A stretch of DNA of 64,000 bases from Phoenix dactylifera (taxonomy: Eukaryota > Streptophyta > Magnoliopsida > Arecales > Arecaceae): NCBI RefSeq assembly GCF_009389715.1, contig NW_024067740.1, forward strand, positions 372,001 through 436,000, given 5' to 3'. The translations under genes were made by a program, and so were the position numbers. Below the pieces are notes generated by a model, which was given only the letters and a program-made list of their open reading frames with translations, was not told the origin of the DNA and ran no database searches. Below are positions 1-10,373 of this stretch, one piece after another; positions within the stretch are counted from its first letter, which is position 1; the number at the start of each line of letters is the position of its first letter.

Positions 1-1407
1 CATAGTACACACTGACATGTGTGGCCCATTCGATGTGCTTGTCAGAGGACGTTATTTGTTGTCGACTTTCTTGTAAAAAGCTGAGGATGACTTAAAAAGG
101 ATGTCGTTGTCAAAATTTCAACCAACAAGCAAAAATATTTATGTTCATTACTCGTACCATCCTCTATTCGATGAATAGTAGTTGTAGGAGGTCGATCCAC
201 AGGGAGGCGATTGGAGCACACAAAAGAATAGAAACTCCATTAAGATTTATGGCAATATATTTTTTTCTTTTTTCTTTTGAAAATAATTTCTTGAGGATAT
301 TTGATTAATCTCTAACCAACTAGAGCTAGTTTTCTATTCAAAAATAAACAAAAGGAAGAAAAAAAAATTTTGCAATTGAAATCTGATGCAGAGTAGGGGT
401 TGATTTCTAAAGACAGAATATAAATAAAAACCGCAATTCGAACAACAAAGAAAAATTTTTAGAGTTATCTTAAAACTAAGAATTTTCAAAACACATAAAA
501 TAAATTGCAGAATATTAAATTAAAACTTAGACACGGATTGCATAAAAGAAAAATTAATAGATTGCATAAAATAATTGATTACTAAAATAAAAAGGAAGAT
601 TGGAAGCCTAATGCTTTTTTTCTTCTGCAAATAAAAGAAAAACAAGAAAACAAGAAACTCTCTTTCCTTGCCCAGTGGAGCACTCTTTTTCTCTCTTTTT
701 TTTTCTTTTCTTCCCCAAAATAGAGCATGCTCTGTTTTCTTTTGGATGTGAGCTCCCCTCTTTGGACCAGCCGAGCACTCCACACCTCTCCCCCTTCCAC
801 GGCCGATGCCTTCTCCCTTTATAGATCAACCACCTGGAAGGAGGGGGAGGATGCTTGGGATCACGAAAGGAAGAAATCGGACGCGTGTTTGGATGCTTGA
901 TCAAAGAAGAGGTGGACTCGAAGGCTTGACTGCAGCATGATCCGTGGAGCTCGGACGCGAAGGAGGCTGGGATCACGGAAGGAAGGAGAGGGCGGAGGAG
1001 GGGATCGCCCGGGATGATGGCGTGATCCGTGGATTTCCTTCACGGGATGCGGAGAGGAGCTGATCGCATGCGATGCTGGAATTTGGGAGGTGGATCACGG
1101 TGACTGCGAGGAAGAACACGGGATCGCTGGATCACAGGCTCCTTGTAGGCTGCTGGGATCACGCACGGAAGCTTCGTGGACTCCCTTCGTTGGACCACGG
1201 AAGGGTGGGAGTGCTGGGAGGCTGAAACGGGCGGCTTGATCACAGCATGGTATCACGGACGGACGAGGTAATAGACGCGATGCTGGCGAAAGAAGAGGTG
1301 GAGGACTTTCGGAATGGCTGGATGAAGGAAACTAATCCAGAATGGAGCTAGGAACGGGATGCTTCACGGCTGGGACACTGCAATTTCGAATCCGGAAGAG
1401 GGGACGT
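1..1407 (+). mobile_element. 3' internal region of an LTR retroelement (non-coding part)
   Basis: AT-rich at 230-600, then purine-rich at 830-1400 with many repeats of a ggatcacgg-like word. No open frame resembles a retroelement protein. The stretch ends in a polypurine tract (ggaagagggga, 1394-1404) directly before TGATAAGTGC at 1408, which is the expected order of internal region, polypurine tract and 3' LTR in a plus-oriented element. The small open frames here are low complexity and I do not call them. The gag-pol part, if present, lies left of the window. The superfamily is not assigned; a Tat/Ogre-like gypsy element is only a guess. Confidence 0.5.
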
Positions 1408-3760
1408 GATAAGTGCTAAATAATGCATAAATTAACTTCTTACTCATAGCACTTATTATTATTTTTATGCACATATTTTAAATTTAAACATAAGAAAATG
1501 TGTTTCCCTACATCATTGCATTTTAATAAATTATTAAAAGTGATTTAAGCTTGATTAATTTTGGTCGAGTTGAACGTATTTGAGATGATCCCTGAACCCA
1601 AATCATATGCACCCTGTGAATCAGATTCTCTAAGATTCTGATTCAGCCATTCATCCTAACTCCTCTGCATCACATCTCAGTCACGTGCATTCAATTTCTT
1701 CACACGTTCACCCATTATAAACAAGTCTTTCTACATGTCCAACCTTCCTAAAATTCCTCTCAGACATTAGCTCCTCTGCATCCACGTCAACGGACCAGCC
1801 AAAAGAACCTCTTCATCACAGACATAAAAGAACAGAAGCTTCTTCCCCCGTGTAAGCCTCCCAGCTTAACAAAACGAGTTCAAGCCTTCTCTTTCCTCCT
1901 CCGAACACCAGCATCATACAAGTCGTCCCCCTGGCTCAATCCAATCTTCTTTTCTTCCGGCTTAATCTCCCAACGTCCCAGCCATTGTTCGCGTCCAAGC
2001 TTCTCCCTCCGCATACCCATCCAACCGCTTGCATCTTATCCCTTCTTCGGAACAAGTCCCAGCATCCTCATCCTCTTCCTCCGAGATCTTCTCAAACGCC
2101 GACGGCACCTTCATTCCCTGATGTTCATCTAACACCCGAGCTGCCGAAGCACCCGTGGATCATCCCCTGTTTTCCAGCCATGCCGAGCATCACGGAAGAA
2201 GCTCACGCGTGCATGGTCCACGTCCTCTGCAGCCCACATCCCGTTCGTGATCTTCTCTTCTCCAGTTCGGATCGAGCAACCATTATCCCTCCGGATCACG
2301 TCCTCCACATTGATCCAGTCTTCATCTCAACCGTGGACAACATCCTAACATCTCCCATCAAATCTCGGAATCCCTGCATCCAGCTCTCATCCACGAATTC
2401 CTCCCAGCCGTAAACATCATCCCTGTTCCCAGCCGAAGGATTCTTCCAAAGATCTCCTCCCAGCCATCCGCCATGCCCAGTCCTCCCGTGATGCATGCAA
2501 AAGCTACAGCCAGCCAACGGCAGCATCCTCAACTTCCAAATCCACACGTTTTCCCCTGCCTTAAAACAGAGCGTATCTTTCCTCCCGTCCAAGATTGGCT
2601 TCCACATCATCCCGCCCCCTATCCACGGATGAGCTCACAGCCTTCTCTTATTTCGGAATAGAGTCCCAACATCCGGATCAACTCCATCTTCCTCCCATGT
2701 CCAAAGATCCTCTGTTCCCAACCGTATCCTTCTTCCGAACCAAGCCAACTCCCCTTCCGGATGAGAACCAGCAACCACCAGCTGCTCCCCCTCGCGGATT
2801 CAAATCGAAGCATTTCCGGATTTCCTCCCAGCCGTCCCAGATCCCGTTCAGAATCCATCCATTCTTAACGTCACCAGTTTCTTCCGCATCCCCTGTTCCG
2901 GATCATCCTTATCCAGCTGCTAGCAGAGTCCCAACTTTCTCTCCGTTCGCAAGATCAACTCCCAGCCGATTCTAGCTCTCTCTTCCATCCTTATCCAAAC
3001 AAAATCCCCTGCTCCCAGCTCATATCATCTTATCACGGCTCAAACCAGCAGCATCCATCTGCTGTCCGCATGGATCCAACTCCATCGCCCAGCTCGTTTC
3101 ATCCACGGATCATTACCTTCTTCCGCTCCTTCCACGCGTCCAGCTCGTCTTCATCAGCACCAACTTCTTCCGATTATTCCCATGGATAAGTCTCAGCCCC
3201 TTCCGCGTCTGTGCATCTCGGATTGATCCCAGCCAACTGCACAAACCGAATCCAAGTCCCTCCGCGTTGAAGAAGTGTATCAGCCAGCTCCAGCGTATCC
3301 TCTTCTCAACGTCCGGATTAGATATGGCAAGATCTCCCATCATCCGCGGAAGGGATGAAGCCTCCACAGCCCTATCTTCCCATTCGGATCAGCTACAGAG
3401 GAGGAGAGAGGGGTGGGGGGCAGCCTATAAAAGGAGTCAAGATGTGAAGGGGAGGAGGCATTCTTCCATCCCATTCTTTCTCACCATTCAATCTTTCACA
3501 AACAAGGCCCTAGTTCTTCGGGAAGCCCCACGGAAACAGAGGAGGGAGAAGAGTTTGGGTACTTTAGGAATGATTTTCCAAAGGAAGAGATGATGATTTG
3601 TTGAGAGGGAGCCGACGGGAGGAAGGAGCCAATCATCATGAAGTCCCCCTGCAGTGCAGCTGTTCAACTCTTCATGAAAGGCTAATCTCTTCACTAGGGC
3701 TGGATGCAACCCTAACAAAGGGCTAAGAATTTTATATTTTTGATTTTATATTCTTGGAGC
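1408..3760 (+). repeat. Long terminal repeat (3' LTR), right end approximate
   Basis: It starts TGATAAGTGC just after a polypurine tract. It continues as a roughly 1.5-kb pyrimidine-rich block (1600-3400) built from degenerate ttccggat / cccagcc / atccacgg words, then a TATA box at 3426 and an AT-rich tail after about 3720. This matches a U3-R-U5 layout. The exact 3' end (a CA dinucleotide between about 3700 and 3880) cannot be fixed, because the partner LTR and the left target duplication are outside the window. The 142- and 126-codon frames inside are low-complexity LTR sequence, not genes. Confidence 0.5.
3426..3434 (+). promoter_or_regulatory. TATA box of the LTR
   Basis: TATAAAAGG lies in an otherwise GC- and pyrimidine-rich stretch. 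It is the right distance from the LTR start to mark the U3/R transition, with transcription expected near 3455-3460. It supports calling 1408-3760 an LTR. Confidence 0.5.
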
Positions 3761-3880
3761 TGTATGAACTTATTGTTTTTAATGGATATCTTCTTTTAAC
3801 TCATATTTAATTTTAAGTTCATTTATAATCTAATTATTTTAATTAATTTGCCTCCAATGTTTTAATTATTATTTTTTATA

Positions 3881-5390
3881 GATGAACAAGGGAGAGTGAG
3901 GTTGACACGGGGTTCCTCTCGAGCACGGGAAGTGTGGCAGCTTCGTGAGGATGAGAAGATGGTCGTCGAATGCAACGAACTAGGGCAGCCCATCAAGAGG
4001 GCTGGAAGCCTTTTATCAAGTTTCTTAGGATCAGTTGCGCGTAGGGGTCAGTTGTGTCCGCTCAACTATCATAAGTGGAATGATATGCTTCCTTCTTATA
4101 AAGTTGAGCTTCTTAAATTTGTACAGGTAAAGAATTGAATTTAATATTATTAATTTGATAGCTACTGTATGTTAATTTGCTTACTATTATAAATTTAATT
4201 TTTCGATTTAATATTATTATAACATTCTTTATTTTGGTGTAGAAAAAGTTTGTGCTCCCTTTAGAGAGCCATGATTGGGTGCTAAAGTCCCTCAACCGCA
4301 AATGGAAAGAATATAAGTCGAAGTTGAAGGCCGACTAGAAGCGCGAGGGTATGACAGAGGAGGAGGTTGCTCGTGTTTGTCCTCCTGATGTATACCATCA
4401 TCAGTGGAGGGAGCTTGTTCACTATTGGTTTTCCGAGAGAGGACAGGTTATGTATTCTCTCTCAATACCTTATATAATGTTTAATATATTTAATATATTA
4501 CAATGTTTACTTTTTTCGTGGTAGACATATTCTGACATTGGTCGAGCCGCACGAGCATCTCAGACAATTCCTCACACTTCAGGCTCGAAGAGTTATGCGA
4601 GTCTCAGAGCTGAATTCGTAAGTTTTTTTGAAACTTTTTGAAACTCTTGTATCATATAGCATGCATCATGATATAGTTCTATAAGATGAAACTCTTCCAA
4701 TATACTTTTTGTTGTAGATGGAAGACCATGGGAGGAAACCTGGTGAGGTGGAGTTCTATAAGATGACTCACACCCACCGAGATGGCAGCTTTGTCCTAGA
4801 GGAGTCGAGAGATATAGTTGTATGTATTTATTAATAATTTCTGCAATGATTTTTTTATATATTTTAATTTTTCAAAAATTAATTTGATTGTTTTTGAGAG
4901 ATATAGGACAGAGCTACATCCCTTATTTCAGAGCGTATCGGAGAGTCATCTTCAATCGGCAACACCAGAGGTGTCGAAGCTCAGGTGTTTACCGAATTGA
5001 TGGGCTCGAAGCGTTATGGTCGAGTGAGGGGTTATGGCGTTGGAGTTACCCCCACTCAGTTGTCTCCAGTGGGTAGATATACTCAAGATGTTAGACAGAG
5101 TAGTAGCACTGCAGAGGTTAATGATCTGAAGGCAGAGATAAAAGAGTTGAAGCAGAGCCACCAGACAGAGATGCAATCTTTGAGGGCTCAGATTAATCAG
5201 ATTACATCTTTGTTGCATCAGTTTGTCCCTCCTCAGGTAAATTACTACATCTACTTGAACATTTTGCATAAGTATCATATTTTTCTTAAAAAGCTTAATA
5301 ATTTTCGTATTCTTAACTGCTTAAGTTTTTTTATTACATGTTCCTGATACTTCATCTGCACGTAGAGATGGTGATGCTAGCGACCCCTGA
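3881..5390 (+). pseudogene. CACTA-associated Transposase_24-type gene with a premature stop
   Basis: Six or seven short exons can be read: 3881-4126, 4243-4446, 4525-4617, 4718-4819, 4907-5236, and a last short exon ending near 5390. Together they give the plant Ptta/En/Spm (Transposase_24, PF03004) pattern: VVECNELGQPI, then a WVLKSLNRKWKEYKSKLK block, WRELVHYWFSERGQ, IPHTSGSKSYASLRAE, a FYKMTHTHRDGSFV block, and a C-terminal coiled coil (DLKAEIKELKQSHQTEMQSL). These proteins accompany the catalytic transposase in CACTA elements. In exon 2 an in-frame TAG (4336-4338) follows KLKAD where the family normally continues, so this copy is probably dead. Exon edges were set by GT/AG and frame. Confidence 0.75.
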
Positions 5391-5592
5391 AGCATTTATT
5401 TTGGAGTTTTATATGTATTTTTTTTATGCTTTTTGAAGTAAATTGTAAACGTAAATTGATAGTATGAATGTAATTTGACAATATGAATGTTTAGATAAAT
5501 ATGTTTGATTTTGTGTATATCTCGCTTAGTGTGTGTGGCTTTGATTTTGTAAACAGGGTTTAAAAATTTTTTAAATTTTTTTTAAAAAAATA

Positions 5593-5975
5593 AATATTCT
5601 AACGATGCTTTAAAGTGTCGTTAAAATTTCGACCAGAAATCAATTAACGACGCTTTAAAGCGTCGGTAAGTTTGAATTAACGACGCTTTAAAGCATCGGT
5701 AAATTGAACATTTACCGATACTTTATAGCGTCGTTAAATTGCAATTAGCGACGCTTTAAAGCGTCACTACGTTTGCAATTGCCGACGCCAAAAAGCGTCG
5801 GTAAAGCGTTGCTAATTTTCGACGCTTTTCAACGCGTTGGAAAACATTTTCTCCACTGTAGCATAGGCGACGCTTTGCCGACGCTTAGGAAAGCGTCGGA
5901 ATGGTTTTTAGCGACGCTTAAAAGCGTCGTTAAAGGCCAAAAAATGCGTCGCTAATGACCATTATTCTTGTAGTG
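5593..5975. repeat. CACTA subterminal palindromic repeats and right terminus
   Basis: About ten variants of the word CGACGCTTTAAAGCGTCG occur in both orientations between 5593 and 5940, followed by the terminal ttcttgtagtg. Palindromic subterminal repeats in CACTA elements are the known binding sites of the accessory transposon protein. The candidate 3-bp target duplication after the end is gcg (5976-5978); the left partner is unseen. Confidence 0.75.
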
Positions 5976-6099
5976 GCGAGTTTCAACAATACCATTGTAA
6001 CTGTTACAGATGTACGAGGTCGGGTGGTTTCTTGGGCCTCCACGGGTACTTCTGGATTCAAAGGCACAAGAAGAGGTACACCCTATGCTGCTCAAGACC
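5976..6099 (+). pseudogene. rps11: Plastid rps11 fragment in nuclear DNA
   Basis: Translation in the frame starting near 5980 gives [20 protein letters not shown], then [17 protein letters not shown]. This is the conserved core of chloroplast ribosomal protein S11. Similarity stops after the AAQ residues and has no start or stop, so the fragment covers only about 40 of some 130 residues and cannot make a ribosomal protein. It begins immediately at the CACTA right terminus, so the transposon probably inserted into an older nuclear plastid-DNA insertion. A mitochondrial rps11 origin is less likely on sequence. The overlapping 125-codon frame at 6010 is a shadow. Confidence 0.75.
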
Positions 6100-6235
6100 A
6101 ACAACATCTACTCATATCCTCGTGTCATTTTTGAACACAGCGATCAGCAAGCAGCAAGCGGGGGAGAGTCAAGTAAAGTACAACACAGGACTTACAGGGT
6201 GGGGCGCGCCAGAGCAACCCGGGACCCCCGGAGGG
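6100..6235. other. Unassigned spacer between rps11 scrap and duplicated block
   Basis: It contains a GC-rich stretch with a ggcgcgcc site and a cccgggacccccgg run. I recognise no gene or repeat. Confidence 0.4.
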
Positions 6236-7600
6236 TAGCATACCATGTTGCTTACGCCTCCGCTGAAAAGTATTCCATATCACTGACGAGTACGGCGAAC
6301 CTGGCTTGTTTAACCATGCATATCTTAAATTGCAAGCGACGTACCGCGAGCAATGGAGAATACGAGATACAAACTGAAGAACGATGATTTCCTTTTCTTT
6401 GCCCGAAGAGAACCGGAAAAACAATGGATTCGGTACTCCACCTCAAACAGAAAAGTAGATCGACTATGGTAGATCTGCACAACCCCAACACCGTTTTGCA
6501 CAAAAACCAACCAATAGAAGATGCATTACGAGGAGCACCTCAGGCATATCAAAGATAGAAAATGCAGCATGAGAGATCCAAGGAGCAGGCACCAGCAGAA
6601 TATGTACGAAACACAAACCCCTGATACAAGCGCTGACGGAAAATGTAGGAGATGCAGATCTGTGAAGCAGAACTCAATTAGTTGAGAGAAGCATTTTTGT
6701 CACCCTCGACTACTAATTTGTGGTTTCCTTCCAGCTTGATATATGGTTTCCTGAATTACTAGTTCATGAAATAATGACAATTCTTTCCGCAAAGCAGGTG
6801 TCTCTTAAATTGTCTGCAGCACAGGATGAGATCCAGCATAGTTGAAGAGGAGAGGAAAAAAAAAACACCATGGATTAATTTTGTTTTGCTTTAGAAAGTC
6901 CATCCGAAGCAATAACAAAGCAAAAATCCCCTTCAACAGGTGCACAAGGAAATAAGCTAGTTAAATAAACTATACAATGAATAAGCTATAAAAAAAAGGT
7001 GCTAAAGTCATACATGACCAGGTGGACCAGAGACGAAAACTCCACAGAAGAATAGGTGGAGAAATTGGCATCCTGAGTATTGGTTTGGGTCTTGTGCTGA
7101 TGACTAGGAAAGATCCTACATGCATGCAATTGAAACAAACAGACCATACTAGTCTGTTGGGATGTAGTTGTCAGTAAAGGAGCATGCAAGGAAATCTATT
7201 CGACTATCCACTGGGTTTAGGCAACCAAAAAGTGCATGAGACGAGAAAGGAAAAAGGTGAGAGCCAGCCTGTTTTTACGTTTTCTACAGTGAAGGTGAGA
7301 AGTTACAAACACTTGGTCTGGAAGCCAATCATTTAAAATTCCAACTGTAACAACATTTTTACCCATGTCCAACCGATTTCAGTGCAAGTTTACATGGGTT
7401 AACAGTTATGAAGCTTCGGACACGAGGTATACCAAACCATTCCTGTGACACGAGCACCACAAACAACACAGGGTTTCAGCTTTTAAGATTGATGCATGCA
7501 TCTTCACAAAAAACCTATGTTGCTTTTAAAAGGAAAACCACGAAAAGAAAAGGCACAAAAAATATAGAAGAAAAAATAAATAAAAAATGTGACTTCATAC

Positions 7601-7715
7601 CGGAAAGAGTCAATATATGTTGATATAGTCTTAACATCAATGCCACATGCCTCTGCACGTTTTGTCAATAACTCAGGTAAGTGTATTCTCTGAGCCCCTG
7701 AAATTATCTCCTCGC
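7601..7715 (-). pseudogene. AspRS exon 8 copy
   Basis: This 115-bp copy corresponds to the real exon at 46323-46437. It encodes [17 protein letters not shown] and then the segment ending TYIDSFR, with both splice sites retained. It is stranded: its neighbouring exons 7 and 9 are absent here. The 75-codon open frame covering it is exon plus intron read-through. Confidence 0.85.
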
Positions 7716-7887
7716 CTAGAAGAAATGTCAAAACAGATTAGAGCACAGTAGAACATTGTAAATTTCCAGCATATTTTACAATACCATTGGAAGCAACTTT
7801 CTACACAGATCCAAGTTCTAAACCATCCTATGTGACTCGAAATCATGACAACTAAAGTAACAAACATAAGAATTATCATCGAAAACT

Positions 7888-7941
7888 GTTCTCCGCCTCC
7901 GTATTTAAGTCCCCAAAAGGATCAACTTCTATTCCAGCTTC
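7888..7941 (-). pseudogene. Truncated AspRS exon 6 copy
   Basis: It reads [17 protein letters not shown] on the minus strand, matching the start of AspRS exon 6 (47576-47655). The 3' part of that exon, including its splice donor, is missing. Confidence 0.75.
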
Positions 7942-8597
7942 CTGTTTAAATGAGTCGAGCTGATCTTGTCCTTGAAAGAAAAGCCACAGCAGTCCAACCA
8001 CAATTTTATTTTTTATTGTAAGATAGCCAATAAGATAGGACATACTACTAGTTGACTAAGAACTTAAAAATAGCTTTACAGGTCAATTGTTTTCTGCAGC
8101 ATAACTTCTTACAAATTCATAGCTATGCGCAGCCTTATTCAACTCACTCCTCCTTGCAATTTCAATCATAACAAAATTAGATAAATCCAGTCCCTAAATC
8201 ATCCACTTCGTGGTTTTTACATCTCTTTGCTGAGCTAATGAATTTAATGCTCCAGGATATGATAATTTCTTAAGTCAAAACTTTTACAAAAAGTTATCTG
8301 CATCTAGTTTCAAAATAATATCATTACTCAAAAAAAAAATCTTGCATATCATCACAATTAAGTTCAGTACTTGCATGCCCAGGAACTTAGACTGGAAATT
8401 TGCTATTCAATCCATTTAATTCAAAGGTAATGGGCAATTCATGTAAATAAGCAATCCTTGTTTATTTAGCAACCATCTTCAATCTCCAGCCAACAACTGC
8501 TGCCAATACCCAAGGATAATTACTCAACAAACTTTTTGTCCTATTTCAATCTATATCTAACTTCAATTTCGCATTTAGTTCTCGTATCCAAGCATAA

Positions 8598-8870
8598 AAT
8601 TAATTAAAAGAAATTGTGCTCGTGCTATCCTGAGTATTTAATAGGTCGTTGGTGCCCATTAACTAGGTAAGACGTAGTAGATACAAATTTTTTATTTAAT
8701 AGGTCGTTGGTGCCCATTAATAGGTCCTTGGTGCTCATTAACTAGGCCCGTTCTATATACTTATAATTATTCATCGTCGATCTCACCTTAACATAGAATT
8801 ATTTTTTATGTAATAGAAAGATGGAATTATTGAAAACTGGCTAAAGTATATAGTTATATATTACAGTTCT
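8598..8870. repeat. Dispersed AT-rich repeat, copy 1
   Basis: It contains repeats of aataggtcgttggtgcccat and gtaagacgtagtagata. The unit recurs at about 10078-10336 and, in part, at about 10967-11065. Each copy begins near ttaattaaaagaaattgtgc. The family is unknown. Its repeated presence at breakpoints of the duplicated AspRS/OSC blocks suggests a role in the rearrangements. Confidence 0.6.
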
Positions 8871-8875
8871 TAAAC

Positions 8876-9181
8876 CTTTTGCTGAACTCCAAGTAGGAAA
8901 CAATAGGGGCACAACATGGTGCATCTTGTGTTATGTGTATTATATGGATATGCACATTAAAATTTCTAAATATTGGGTACTTTCTTTTCCTAATGTTTTT
9001 TCCCCTTAATGCTTGCCTTTGTTTACGTGTCTGTTTTTTACAGGAAATTATGGGAGTCTTCAACAGAAAATGCATGATTAGTTATTCACAGTATCGAAAC
9101 ATATTTCCAATATGGACTCTTGGGGAATATCGCTGCCGAGTCCTGCTGACCAAGAAAAACTGAATGCTAATCTCTTCTGCC
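8876..9181 (+). repeat. Duplicated OSC 3' end (intron 17 tail plus exon 18)
   Basis: It matches 42120-42448 of the OSC gene over the end of intron 17, the last exon and a little 3' flank. In the source, OSC exon 18 lies left of AspRS. Here it lies right of the AspRS copy, so the blocks were reordered. Confidence 0.85.
9044..9163 (+). pseudogene. Stranded copy of OSC exon 18
   Basis: It is exactly 120 bp like the real last exon. It has an intact acceptor (acag|GAAATT) and an open frame to TGA, coding [20 protein letters not shown] and then a tail ending RVLLTKKN. Compared with the real exon it has several substitutions, such as NRK for NKN and a Thr for Ala before LGEY. No other OSC exons lie upstream in the window, so on its own it is a gene remnant or a duplicated end piece. 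Confidence 0.85.
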
Positions 9182-9373
9182 ATATTGTAATCCTTGGTCA
9201 GAATGTTGATGTTTTTCCCCTCAAACAAAGTATTCAGAAATGCAGATCTTACTGCTTGACATGTCATGGAGAATGTCCTGTATGGCTGTTAGACTAATCT
9301 TCGGCTTTTTTTGCACAAAGTGACTGATAAAGGACTCAAATCTATATGATTGTGCCTGTCAGCCCAAGCATTT

Positions 9374-9455
9374 CCCCAAGAGCCCATGTTGGAAATATGT
9401 TTCGATACTGTGAAGAACTAATCATGCAGTTTCTGTTGAAGACTCCCATAATTTC
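9374..9455 (-). pseudogene. Inverted partial copy of OSC exon 18
   Basis: The minus strand reads acag|GAAATTATGGGAGTC and onward to CCAACATGGGCTCTTGGGG, which is the first two thirds of OSC exon 18 with its splice acceptor. It sits about 210 bp from the plus-oriented copy at 9044-9163, forming an inverted repeat with arms of about 82 bp. The arm is truncated before the GEYRCRVL tail. Confidence 0.8.
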
Positions 9456-9486
9456 CTGTAAAAGTTCATGAAAGAATTTGTTGTTA

Positions 9487-10090
9487 TAGAAAGTCCATCC
9501 GAAGCAATAACAAAGCAAAAATCCCCTTCAACAGGTGCACAAGGAAATAAAGGCCGGGAAACTTTCTGACCAAAATGTAACCCTTTCAATTCAATTTATA
9601 TAGATGCCAGCAGAATGTATTCCATTTGTTGGATATGTTGAATAGCCCGAGTGATCTCGCAACATCTCCACATAACCAATCCTAACACTCACTTTTATTA
9701 AAGTGGAGTCATTGAGGAACAAAACTTTAATGCTCCAGGATATGATAATTTCTTAAGTTAAAACTTTTACAAAAAGTTATCTGCATCAAGTTTCAAAATA
9801 ATATCATTACTCAAAAAAAAAAAAAAAAATTCTTGCATATCATCACAATTAAGTTCAGTAGTTGCATGCCCATGAACTTGGACTGGAAATTTGCTATTCA
9901 ATCCATTTAATTCAAAGGTAATGGGCAATTCATGTAAATAATCAATCCTTGTTTATTTAGCAACCATCTTCAATCTTCAGCCAACAACTGCTGCCAATAC
10001 CCAAGGAAACAAATTTATGTCCTATTTCAATCTATGTCTAACTTCAATTTCGCATTTAGTTCTCGTATCCAAGCATAAAATTAATTAAAA
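9487..10090. repeat. Second AspRS-derived block with an internal deletion
   Basis: 9487-9728 matches the AspRS 3' flank at about 45205-45442, up to the base before the stop codon. It is then fused directly to sequence matching intron 5 (about 47968-48320) at aaaactttaatgctccagg. The missing 2.5 kb contains coding exons 9 to 6. A short ttta match at the junction suggests end joining. Confidence 0.8.
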
Positions 10091-10336
10091 GAAATTGTGC
10101 TTGTGCTATCCTGAGTATTTAATAGGTCGTTGGTGCCCATTAACTGGGTAAGACGTAGTAGATACGATTTTTTTATTTAATAGGTCGTTGGTGCCCATTA
10201 ACTAGGCCATTCTATATATTTATAATTATTCATCGTCGATCAAATCTTAACATAGAATTATTTTTTATGCAATAGAAAGTTGAAATTATTGAAAACTGGC
10301 TAAAGTATATATTTATATATTACAATTCTTAAACCA
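10091..10336. repeat. Dispersed AT-rich repeat, copy 2
   Basis: Near-copy of 8598-8870, with the same aggtcgttggtgcccat words and the same end (cttaaacc). It follows an AspRS-derived block just as copy 1 does. Confidence 0.65.
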
Positions 10337-10373
10337 CAAAATGAATCTTAACATGGCAAAACTAGCAATGATT

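Larger units (their letters stand above)
3881..5975 (+). mobile_element. Right-hand part of a CACTA (En/Spm-type) DNA transposon
   Basis: It holds a Transposase_24-like gene (3881-5390) followed by a dense field of subterminal repeats (5593-5960) and a terminus ending cttgtagtg at 5975. Read on the other strand that terminus is CACTACAAG, the diagnostic CACTA end. No matching CACTACAAG left terminus or tnp2-type transposase was seen in 1-3880, so the left part is deleted, outside the window, or displaced by the LTR element. The first exon here begins at a splice acceptor (tttttatag|at at 3880), so the LTR may sit within an upstream CACTA intron. Confidence 0.8.
6236..8640. repeat. Segmental duplication of the AspRS 3' half (with deletions)
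   Basis: Long near-identical matches run in the same order and orientation as the real AspRS locus. 6236-6526 matches about 44599-44870. 6629-6960 matches about 44940-45270. 6951-7060 matches about 45840-45935. 7225-7860 matches about 45963-46580. 7888-8640 matches about 47607-48335. The copy lacks the last AspRS exon (source 45443-45569) and exon 7 (source 47368-47483), so it cannot encode the enzyme. The exon 8 copy differs from the source by a single base, so the duplication is fairly recent. Confidence 0.85.

Noticed and set aside
1985-2975. Pro/Ser-rich frames of 126-142 codons
   Set aside because: They come from the pyrimidine-rich degenerate repeats of an LTR. There is no start context or recognisable domain.
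6010-6387. 125-codon frame overlapping the rps11 fragment
   Set aside because: It is out of frame with the rps11 similarity and runs into the AspRS-derived duplicate. It is a shadow frame.
9044-9163. Independent functional OSC gene ending at 9163
   Set aside because: Only the last exon is present; the sequence to its left is AspRS-derived duplicate, not OSC introns or exons.
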